A stretch of DNA of 64,000 bases from Curtobacterium flaccumfaciens (lineage in GTDB: Bacteria; Actinomycetota; Actinomycetes; Actinomycetales; Microbacteriaceae), in NCBI RefSeq assembly GCF_004361695.1, contig NZ_SNVW01000001.1:1-64000 (forward strand), in the 5' to 3' direction. This document shows, piece after piece, positions 15,153-23,567 of this stretch; the first letter of the stretch is position 1; every line of letters starts with the position of its first letter. The notes under the pieces are model-generated. The model searched no databases, was not told the DNA's origin, and worked only from the letters and a program-made list of their open reading frames with translations. A program made the translations under genes and the position numbers.

Positions 15153-17282
15153 TCAGCCGCGCTCGAGCGCCTCCGTCAGCAGCGCCGCCATGGCGTCGAG
15201 CTGGATGTCGCCCGAGTCGACGAGCTCCTCGTCCGAGCCGTCGAGCGCGCGGGCGGCCAGGGACGCCTTCGAGTCGATGAGCTCGGCGATCTTCGTGTCG
15301 ATCGTCTGCGCGGCGATGATGCGCCACGCCGTGACGGGCTCTTCCTGCCCGATGCGGTGCACGCGGTCGATGGCCTGGGTCTGCTCGGCCGACGTCCACG
15401 ACAGCTCGGCGAGCACGACGTTCGACGACACCTGCAGGTTGAGGCCGACGCCCGCCGCGGTCAGCGAGCAGACGATGACGGCGACGTCCGGGTCGTTCAC
15501 GAACGAGTCGATCTCGGCGGTGCGCTGGGTCGGCGTCTGGTCGCCGCGGACCGTGGCGGTGCGGAGCCCCCGGCGTGCGAAGACCTCCTCCGCCTGGTCC
15601 ATGACGTCGAGGTGCTTCGCGAAGAACACGACCTTGCCGACGTTCGAGGCGAGCTGCGCCGCGTAGTCCGCCGCGAGCTGGGCCTTGGCGCGGCCGATGC
15701 GCCGGACCATCGAGAACACGTTCTCGCCGGTCGACGAGGCGTCCTGGTCCTCGAGCTCCCAGCGGGCGACCTGCCGGACGAGCTTGTGGTCGATGCCGAC
15801 GACCGGGTCCTGCCCGGTTCGGGCGTCGAGCGCCTGGTGGTACCGCTTGACGAGCTTCGCGGTGAGCTCGCGCTCGGCGTCGCGGATCGAGCGACCCTCG
15901 TCGCCGTCGAGCTCGACGGGGATGTCGGCGATCCGGCGGGCCGGGATGTCCGCCGCGACGTCGACCTTGCGGCGTCGGACGATGCCCTGGTCGATGACGG
16001 CCTTCCGCGCCTCGACGAAGAAGCCGGGGTCGGCCGGCGTGAGGCCGATCTCCTCGAGCTCGTTCATGAGCTTCGCGCGCGGCTTCTTGTCGTCGATCCA
16101 GCCGAGGTACTCCCAGATGGTACGGAAGTCCTCGACGGAGTTGATGAGCGGGGTACCGGTGAGGGCCATCAGGAGCGGGGCCGCCGTGCGCTGCCGGATC
16201 TTCTCGGCGAGCTGCAGCACGAACTTCGACCGCTGCGAGTCCTTGTTCTTGATGAAGTGCGCCTCGTCGACGACCATGCCCTTGAACCCGAAGGCCCCGA
16301 GCCAGCCGACGTGCCGGTCGAGGATCTCGTAGTTCACGATGATGATGTCGGCGAACCCGTCGAGGTCGTCGCCGTCCCCGTGGATGACGGTGGCGCGGTG
16401 GTTCGGCACCCAGCGCTCGGCCTCGCGCGCCCAGTTCGTCTTGACGACGTTCGGCACGACGACGAGCAGCGGGAACGCGTTGGCGGCGTCGGCGGCGAGG
16501 AGGGACTGCGCGGTCTTGCCGAGGCCCGGCTCGTCGGCGAGCAGGAACGTGCGGTGTCCCTGCGCGGCGGACGCGATGAGCTCCGCCTGGTGCTTCATGA
16601 GCGTGGTGCCGGACCGGGAGTGCAGCGTCGTGGGCTCCGGCAGCGGCATCGTCGCCGCTCCCCCGCCCGCGCCGTACTCGAACGACTTGAACAGCGGACC
16701 GAACAGCTCCCAGTTCGCCAGGCGCCGCGGGTGCGCGACGGGCTGGTCGGCGAGCGCGAAGTCCGGCGGCAGGAACGGGTTGGCGAGCTGGCGCTGCACG
16801 ACGGCCTGCGGCACGACGGAGCGCACCGGGGTCTCGACCGACGGCGACGGCTCGGCGGCGATGACGAGTTCCTCCGGCTGCAGTTCCATGCCGCCGGCGA
16901 TCATCATGTCGCGCTTGACGGTGCGGGTCGCCTCGCTCACCGACGCCTCTTCGGTGAGGAGCTGGATCACGCTGGTGTCCCGTGCCGCGGTCTTCGCGAG
17001 GATCGTGGCGACGCCGTCGAGCCGCTTGAGCTGCTCGGCGCGCTGCGAGTCGGTCAGCTCGGTGTCGGCCTTCACCCGCGCGCGTTCCTCGCGCATGAGC
17101 AGGGCGACCGCCTGGAACTTCGAGCGGTTCGACGCCTTGAGCGGGCCACGCTGCGCGGCCGCCTCGACCTCGCGCACGGCGCGGGCGAGGACGGGGATGA
17201 CGCCGTCGTTGTCGAGCGGCCGGGTACGGCGGGATGCGGTCCGCGTGCCGCCGGCTGCTCGCCGGGTGCCTGATCGAGCCAA
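15153..17282 (-). CDS. SNF2-family DEAD/DEAH helicase-like ATPase
   Basis: The 709-residue SNF2-type ATPase probably translocates on double-stranded DNA or remodels nucleoprotein complexes. Walker A is seen near residue 247 (ADEPGLGKTAQS), the DEAH box near 336 (VVDEAHFIKN), motif III as ALTGTP, and motif VI near 640 (QAIDRVHRIGQEE). The N-terminal ~200 residues are helical and specific to this group. The start is placed at TTG 17282 because AGGAGG lies four bases upstream and the frame before it does not look coding. A longer product is not excluded. It is read from a long leader (see 17283-17744). Confidence 0.85.
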   Translation of the reverse strand: MARSGTRRAAGGTRTASRRTRPLDNDGVIPVLARAVREVEAAAQRGPLKASNRSKFQAVALLMREERARVKADTELTDSQRAEQLKRLDGVATILAKTAARDTSVIQLLTEEASVSEATRTVKRDMMIAGGMELQPEELVIAAEPSPSVETPVRSVVPQAVVQRQLANPFLPPDFALADQPVAHPRRLANWELFGPLFKSFEYGAGGGAATMPLPEPTTLHSRSGTTLMKHQAELIASAAQGHRTFLLADEPGLGKTAQSLLAADAANAFPLLVVVPNVVKTNWAREAERWVPNHRATVIHGDGDDLDGFADIIIVNYEILDRHVGWLGAFGFKGMVVDEAHFIKNKDSQRSKFVLQLAEKIRQRTAAPLLMALTGTPLINSVEDFRTIWEYLGWIDDKKPRAKLMNELEEIGLTPADPGFFVEARKAVIDQGIVRRRKVDVAADIPARRIADIPVELDGDEGRSIRDAERELTAKLVKRYHQALDARTGQDPVVGIDHKLVRQVARWELEDQDASSTGENVFSMVRRIGRAKAQLAADYAAQLASNVGKVVFFAKHLDVMDQAEEVFARRGLRTATVRGDQTPTQRTAEIDSFVNDPDVAVIVCSLTAAGVGLNLQVSSNVVLAELSWTSAEQTQAIDRVHRIGQEEPVTAWRIIAAQTIDTKIAELIDSKASLAARALDGSDEELVDSGDIQLDAMAALLTEALERG

Positions 17283-17744
17283 CGCTCCTCCTGTTCCGCC
17301 CGTTCGTGACGGGCGAGCCGCCCTCGGGGCGGAAGTCCTGAACCGGTGCCTGACACGGCTCCGGCGCTCGCAGGCCACCGTGGCCTGCTGCTTCGCCGGT
17401 CCCCGTGTCGGGACGTCCGGTGGAGTCCCGCGGGCCGTTCCCGTAGCGGCCACCGGGTGGTGCCGCATGCGACGGTCCGCGCCGGGATCCGGCGCCGTCA
17501 CACGCACGTGACGCCCCCTCGGGACGACCACGGATCCGGTCCCCCACGTCGGTCAAGTGACCGACTGCTGCGTCCGGAATCGACGCGGCACGCGGGGATC
17601 CGGTGCGTGCGCGCTCAGTTTACTCCCCGACCACCGACAGAGGCGAGTCGACGTCGCCCGCGCGAGTCGCGCCTCCAGGCAGACGGCCCTGGAGGCACGG
17701 TGCGCGCCCGACCCGCACCGCACGTCCCATGGGGCGGGGCCGGT
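17283..17744. other. 462-bp gene-free stretch with long leader
   Basis: No coding frame here is convincing. On the minus strand a TAAACT hexamer (17617-17622) could start the helicase transcript, which would then carry an untranslated leader of about 320 bases. Several short stems are visible in it, for example around 17380, with GGCCAC/GTGGCC arms, and 17285-17330. I do not recognise a known riboswitch. At 17669-17697 a GCGCCTCCAGG arm faces CCCTGGAGGC, another copy of the dispersed hairpin motif. Confidence 0.55.
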
Positions 17745-18989
17745 TCAGACCTGTGGTGCGGACCGCGGGCGGACCAGCCCGTCGGACGGCAGGACGGGGG
17801 CCGCGTCCGCCAGGGCGGCCTGCGTCGCGGCGAGGAGCTGCTCGGCGGTCTGGATGCCGTTCGCGGAGCCGGTGGTCGCCTGACCGCCCGCGTGGGCGAG
17901 GAGCTGCGCGCCGATGGCGGGGCCGATGCGGTCGGTCTGGTCGGGGTTCCGTGCGACCCAGTCACGGGCGACGGCGTCGGCGAGTCGTTCCGCCGCGGCG
18001 CCGCGCTCGGCGTCCCCACGCGACCGGTGCCAGAGCCCGGTGACGACGAGGTGCGCCACCACGGCGCCGATGTCGCGGACCGGGAACCCCCAGCCCGCCG
18101 TGTCGATGTCGAGCAGCCCGGAGATGCGCCACGGCTCGTCCTCGTCGACGAAGACCTGCTCGAGGTGCAGGTCGCCGTGCACGACCTGCTTCGTCGCCGA
18201 CGACCAACCGATCGAGCGGCGGCCGATGGCGTCGTACAGGGCGTCGATCTCCTCGGCGTCCTGCGGCAGCGCTGCCACCAGGGTTCGGCGGTGCCAGTCC
18301 GCGTGGTCCATCGCGTCGGCGCGCGCCTGCTGCGTCATCGGGACCGTCGCGATCCGGCCGGTGAGTGCGGCGAGCGACGCCACGAACCGCGGGTCGTCGG
18401 CGATGTCGAGGATCCGGCTGCCCGCGGGCACGCCACGGATGCGCTCGAGGACGAGGAGCCCGTCCCCACGGCTCGACAGCACCCGCGGGACCGGCAGCCC
18501 CGCGGACACGAACTGCTCGTGGGACTTCTCGATCGGCGCGACCCGGTGCGGTCGGACGACCTTGAGGAACACCGTGCCCTCGGGTGCGTCGACCCGGACC
18601 ACCGCGCGCTTGCCCGGACGGTAGGCCGCGACGGTCAGCGTCGGGTTCGTCACCGGCATCCCGAGCGTCGTCAGGAGCTCGGCGACCGCGTCACGGTAGG
18701 TCACCTGCGGCAGCACCGGCAGGCCGGGGTCGTTCGGGTACGCCCACACCGACACCGGGTCGCCCGTCGCCGGATCGGTGACGATGGCGCTGTTCTGGTC
18801 GTGGGTCCCACCGGTGTCGACGTAGGTCAGGACCGTGGCGCGCTGCCCGTTCCGGTCCACGGTGTCCACCTCGTACCCGTACAGGTACCCGTTGCCCGAG
18901 GGCTCCACGGAGTGGGCGCGTGCGGCCACCACGGAGGTCCCGGAGCCGGCGAAGGCCTGCGGGATGACGCGTTCGTGGTTGGGCCACAC
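17745..18989 (-). CDS. aminoglycoside phosphotransferase-like kinase
   Basis: The 414-residue protein has the APH/choline-kinase fold. Visible motifs are the ATP-site lysine (PEGTVFLKVVRP), the catalytic HGDLHLEQVF (Brenner HxDxxxxN-like, with Gln in place of Asn) and the metal-binding DIDTAGWGFPVRDIGAV. Such proteins phosphorylate small molecules; resistance function is not implied, and many are metabolic kinases. GTG 18989 is chosen because it leaves room for a promoter before the divergent gene; GTG 19034 would add 15 residues. Substrate unknown. Confidence 0.75.
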   Translation of the reverse strand: MWPNHERVIPQAFAGSGTSVVAARAHSVEPSGNGYLYGYEVDTVDRNGQRATVLTYVDTGGTHDQNSAIVTDPATGDPVSVWAYPNDPGLPVLPQVTYRDAVAELLTTLGMPVTNPTLTVAAYRPGKRAVVRVDAPEGTVFLKVVRPHRVAPIEKSHEQFVSAGLPVPRVLSSRGDGLLVLERIRGVPAGSRILDIADDPRFVASLAALTGRIATVPMTQQARADAMDHADWHRRTLVAALPQDAEEIDALYDAIGRRSIGWSSATKQVVHGDLHLEQVFVDEDEPWRISGLLDIDTAGWGFPVRDIGAVVAHLVVTGLWHRSRGDAERGAAAERLADAVARDWVARNPDQTDRIGPAIGAQLLAHAGGQATTGSANGIQTAEQLLAATQAALADAAPVLPSDGLVRPRSAPQV

Positions 18990-19069
18990 GAGACCAGTCA
19001 ACCGGACGGGGGACGTTTCGTCGCGTTCGTGCACGGCTCGGCGTCCGGACCGTGGCTACCGTGGTCGTC

Positions 19070-20254
19070 GTGAACCCGGTCGCGCGACTCCGCAGCTCCA
19101 GCCGCACGCCGTTCCTGCAGGTCGTGAAGACCGCGGTCGCGGTGGTCGCCGCCGTGCTGCTCTGCCGGGTGCTCATCGACGGCCCGTTCCCGACCTTCGC
19201 CGCCATCGCCGCGCTGCTCGTCGTCCAGCCGAGCATCAACCAGTCGTTCGTGAAGGGGCTCGAGCGGAGCGCCGGGGTCGTGCTCGGGGTCGTCCTCGCC
19301 ACCGGCTTCCACCTGCTGCTCGGCGACTCGGTGTGGGTCGTGCTGCTCGTCATCGTGCTCGCGATCCTCATCGCGTGGGCGCTCCGGCTCACCCCGACCT
19401 CGGCAACGCAAGTGGGCATCAGCGGCATGCTCGTGCTCACCGCGGGCGTCGTGACGCCGAACTACTCGGCCGACCGGATCCTCGAGACCGTCCTCGGCGC
19501 GATCGTCGCCCTCATCGTCAACGCCGTCGTCGTCCCGCCGGTGCTGCTCGGCCCGGCGCACCTCGCCGTCGCCCGGCTCGCTCGGGACACCGCGGTCGCG
19601 TTCGAGCGGATCGCGATCGGCCTCACCGAGGGGTGGGACCGGGACCGCTGGCACGAGGCCCTCCTGCAGGCACGTGCGCTCCGGCAGCAGCACGCCCGCG
19701 CCGAGGCCTCGCTCACCGCGGCCCGGGAGTCCCTCACCATGAACCCGCGCGGCGGGCGGCACCGGACGATCCTCGACGAGGACCTCGCGGCCGCCGAGCA
19801 CCTGCGCGTGCTCGTCACCCGCGTGACCGGCATGACCCGGGCGATCCACGACAACACCGCGCCGGACCTCCGTTCCGACCCGGTCGTCGGGAGCATCGCC
19901 ACCGAGGTCGCCCGCATCGGGGCCGACGTCCGGGCACTCGGGGCGCGGGTGGCGGCGTCCGAGGTGGGGGCGTCGGGGTCGTCCGTGTCGTCCGGGTCGT
20001 CCGGGTCGTCCGTGTTCGGGTCGTCCGTGTTCGGGAGGTTCGGGGCCGGGAGGTTCGGAGCCAGGAGGTTCGGGGCCGAGGCCGGAGCCGGTGCCGGGTC
20101 GGCGGTCGCCGGTGCGGACCCGATGCCGTCGGAGCCCGCGCTGACCGCACCGCTCGAGGTCATCCGGCCGAACTCGCGGCACTGGGTGCTCATCGGGGCC
20201 CTGCTCGAGGACATCCGGCGCGTCCGCGAGGAGCTGCTCGGCGAGGACGACTGA
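19070..20254 (+). CDS. FUSC/ArAE-type membrane protein
   Basis: The 394-residue protein has an N-terminal block of about six helices (residues 15-165), including TFAAIAALLVVQPSINQSF and GVVLGVVLATGFHLLL, typical of the FUSC/aromatic-acid exporter family. A long cytosolic C-terminal half follows. Residues about 300-345 are a low-complexity run of Gly, Ser, Phe and Ala, encoded by short repeats such as TCGTCCGGG, which probably arose by slippage. GTG 19070 follows TACCGT by seven bases (leaderless type). Export of aromatic acids or other small compounds is a family-based guess. Confidence 0.8.
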   Translation: MNPVARLRSSSRTPFLQVVKTAVAVVAAVLLCRVLIDGPFPTFAAIAALLVVQPSINQSFVKGLERSAGVVLGVVLATGFHLLLGDSVWVVLLVIVLAILIAWALRLTPTSATQVGISGMLVLTAGVVTPNYSADRILETVLGAIVALIVNAVVVPPVLLGPAHLAVARLARDTAVAFERIAIGLTEGWDRDRWHEALLQARALRQQHARAEASLTAARESLTMNPRGGRHRTILDEDLAAAEHLRVLVTRVTGMTRAIHDNTAPDLRSDPVVGSIATEVARIGADVRALGARVAASEVGASGSSVSSGSSGSSVFGSSVFGRFGAGRFGARRFGAEAGAGAGSAVAGADPMPSEPALTAPLEVIRPNSRHWVLIGALLEDIRRVREELLGEDD

Positions 20255-20295
20255 CGCGTCCGCTCGCGCTGCGGCGCGGCCGTCCTCACGTGCGT

Positions 20296-20811
20296 GCGTC
20301 TGCGCGAGCGGGCGAAATGCCAGGGTGCGCGCGAGGACGACCCAGCGGTCCCGCCCGCTCGCGCCCGCGACGCGACACGGGACGGACTGGAGGAACGGGT
20401 CGACCCCGCCACGCGCCTCCAGACATGCGTCTGCGCGAGCGGGCGAAAGCCCGCGGTGCGCGAGAAAGCGACCCCGCGGTTCCGCCCGCTCGCGGCGGGG
20501 CGCGACACCGGACGGACTGGAGGAACGGGTCGACCCCGCCACGCGCCTCCAGGCACGCGTCAGCGCGAGCGGGCGGAAACCCGCGGTGCGCGGGACGGCG
20601 ACCCAGCGGTTCCGCCCGCTCGCGGCGGACGCGACACGGGCCGGACTGGAGGAACGGGTCGACCCCGCCACGCGCCTCCAGGCACGCGTCTGCGCGAGCG
20701 GGCGAAAGCCCACGGTGCGCGGGACGGCGACCCAGCGTATGCGCCCGCTCGCCGCGGGGCGGACGGATGCGCCCGCTCGCGGCGGACGCGCGACGCACGC
20801 CCCGATCGGTC
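20296..20811. repeat. ~130-bp tandem repeat, four copies
   Basis: Copies start near 20296, 20427, 20557 and 20686, a period of 129-131 bases. Each begins GCGTCTGCGCGAGCGGGCG and has a central inverted pair (GCGAGCGGGCG ... CGCCCGCTCGC). The first three end with GGACTGGAGGAACGGGTCGA followed by CCACGCGCCTCCAG, a second small hairpin. The fourth copy lacks this end and degenerates into a further CGCCCGCTCG repeat. The array fills the gap between the FUSC-type gene and a small convergent gene, and open frames crossing it are repeat artefacts. Confidence 0.9.
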
Positions 20812-20819
20812 AGACCGCG

Positions 20820-21128
20820 TCAGCGCGAGGCGGACGCCGCTTCCGCCGCGGTGTGCACGATGTCGTCCCAGATGGTGGCGGTCGGCACAGCGTCGTCGCT
20901 CGCGACCACCTCCGCCTCGGCGAACCGGCTGATCTCCGCGACGGCCGCGTCGGCACCGGCCGCGCGCGCTGCACGACTGGCGACGTCGGGAACCGCAGCA
21001 CGCAGTTCGGCGACGACGCGGTCGCGACTGACGTCCTCCATGTCGCCGAGGACTCCGATGCCCTTCCAAGCGGCATCGAGTTCGGCGCGGAGTCGGACGA
21101 GGGCCGGGTGTTCCGGCGTTTCGTTCAT
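20820..21128 (-). CDS. small hypothetical helical protein
   Basis: The 102-residue protein is acidic, alanine-rich and predicted helical from its composition (DRVVAELRAAVPDVASRAARAAG). It has one Trp-containing helix (LDAAWKGIGVLGDM) and no cysteine, signal or membrane segment. The ATG at 21128 is the first in frame before a run of non-coding-like sequence. It lies between the tandem repeat array and a response regulator gene that is read away from it. Family and function unknown. Confidence 0.55.
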   Translation of the reverse strand: MNETPEHPALVRLRAELDAAWKGIGVLGDMEDVSRDRVVAELRAAVPDVASRAARAAGADAAVAEISRFAEAEVVASDDAVPTATIWDDIVHTAAEAASASR

Positions 21129-21239
21129 GGTGCCCCCAGTGCGGACGCTGCGTCGGGTACGCCCCGTCCGGTGCGCGAGCCTAGCAACGAAGCAAGAAGT
21201 CCTCACGTCCCACGAACGAGGGACAGACCGTTCTGCCCG

Positions 21240-21276
21240 GTCGACTCCGTCGCTCCTGCCCGTCGACCCCGTCGCT
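21240..21276 (+). promoter_or_regulatory. 22-bp spaced direct repeat upstream of regulator
   Basis: GTCGACTCCGTCGCT (21240-21254) and GTCGACCCCGTCGCT (21262-21276) differ by one base and start 22 bases apart, two helical turns. They lie about 80 bases before the response regulator ATG. OmpR/PhoB-type regulators bind direct repeats with 11-bp or 22-bp phasing, so this may be an autoregulatory site. It is a visual call only. Confidence 0.35.
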
Positions 21277-21356
21277 GAGACGAGATTCAGTGAGTTCGGT
21301 GCCGGAACACCCCTGCTTCCCCGGTTCGATGCCACGATGGGTCCGAGGAGGTCGCT

Positions 21357-22030
<674 letters not shown>

Positions 22031-22034
<4 letters not shown>

Positions 22035-23560
22035 CCAGACCGGGCACGACCGAACCCGGGCCCACGTCCGGATCGGACACCCCGAGGCGCGGGCTGCTCC
22101 GTCCGCTCCGGATGCTCTCCCTCCGGTCGCGCATCACCATCGGCTCGACCGCCATCGCCGCGGTCGTCATCGTGCTGCTCGTGCTCGTCATGCGGTTCCA
22201 GGTGGTGAGCGTCGTCGCCAGTGCGACCCGCACCCTGCTCGACGCCGACGCCGACCCGTACGTCGCCACCCTCGAGGTCGACAGCGTCCCGAAGCTGTCC
22301 GCCCCCGGCAACGCCCAGCTGGTCGCGGTCGTGTCCCCCACGGGCGACATCGCCCTGTCGACCATGCCACCCAAGGTCGAGCGAGCACTCGGCAGCCTCA
22401 GGTCGACGCCGGCGGGCACCTCGCTCATCCGGGTCTCCGGGTCGGAGTACCGCGTCGTCGTCGAGCACCCGGTCAACCAGGCCGGCCGCTGGACCGTCGT
22501 CGCGGCGCGCAACTCGCAGGCCGAGGCCATCGTCGTCGACGACCTCACGTCGACCCTGTCGCTCACCGGCCTGGCGATCCTGGTCGCGTTCGGCATCGCG
22601 TCGTGGGCCCTCGCGACCGCGGCACTCCGCCCCGTGAACCGGATGCGGCGCGAGGCGGAACGGCTCTCCGTCGCTCCCGAACGCGCGGAGCTGCCGGTCG
22701 GGCCCGCCCAGGACGAACTGGCGTCCCTCGCCACCACCCTGAACGCCTTCCTCGCCCGCACCCGCCAGGCCACCGAGCGTGAACGCCAGATGGTCTCGGA
22801 CGCCAGCCACGAACTCCGTACGCCCCTGGCGATCCTCACCACCCAGCTCGACCTCGCCTCGCTCGACGGCGACGACGCCGCAGCCCTCGCCGCCCACATC
22901 GAGCGGGCGAAGCTCAGCGTCGCGCGCCTGTCGCGGCTGGCGAACGACCTGCTCGCGCTCTCGCGCATCGAGGAGTCCGAACGGCGCGACCAGGACGGCC
23001 AGGAGCAACCCCTCACCGCGTGGTCGGACCTCGGCGACGAGGTGATGTCCGCCGTGGACCGGGTCCGGCTCATCGCATCGGCGAAGGACATCACCGTCGA
23101 CTTCGACCTCGAGCCACCGGTGACCGTCGGCGGCTCCGGCCCGGGCATCGGCGGCGGCAGCACGGAACCGCGGTACCGGCTCGACACCGGCGGGATGGCG
23201 CAGCTGGTCACGAACGTCGCCGGCAACGCCGTGGCCGCGCTCCCCCGCGGCGGTGGCGTCTTCGTGTCGTGGCGGAGCACCCCCACCGGCGAGGGCGTCC
23301 TGCAGATCACCGACGACGGCCCCGGTGTCCCCGAATCGTTCATCCCGGTCGCGTTCGACCGGTTCACCCGGCCCGACGAGGCCCGGAAGTCCCGCCCGAA
23401 CCCCGACCCGGCCACCGGCGGGATCCCACTGCCCGGCGGCTCCGGCCTCGGGCTGGCGATCGTGCGCGCGGTCGCGGAACGTGCTGGAGGCACGGCGTCC
23501 CTCCGCAACGTCCGTTCCGGCGGGCTCGAGGTCACCGTCCGCATCCCCGAGGCGTCGTAG
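22031..23560 (+). CDS. sensor histidine kinase
   Basis: The 509-residue kinase has two transmembrane helices, about residues 36-57 and 176-200, enclosing an extracytoplasmic sensor domain of about 115 residues. A HAMP linker, the HisKA box with phosphorylated H260 (SDASHELRTPLAIL) and a HATPase domain (GNAVAAL, TDDGPGVP, GSGLGLAIV) follow. Two Gly/Pro-rich insertions stand out in the ATPase domain: about residues 364-376 (GGSGPGIGGGST) and in the ATP lid (KSRPNPDPATGGIPLPGG). GTG 22031 overlaps the regulator stop. It ends seven bases from the convergent dnaE2 stop. Confidence 0.92.
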
Positions 23561-23567
23561 CGCGCGA

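Noticed and set aside
14812-17556. A 914-residue open frame on the minus strand through the SNF2 gene
   Set aside because: It lies in another frame of the helicase gene, which has all SNF2 motifs. The longer frame has shadow composition.
17745-18989. Antibiotic-resistance aminoglycoside phosphotransferase
   Set aside because: Only the general kinase fold is visible; the sequence context and divergence from known resistance enzymes give no support for that role.
20296-20811. CRISPR array
   Set aside because: The period is about 130 bases with no constant short repeat separated by unique spacers; the whole unit is repeated. No cas genes are seen.
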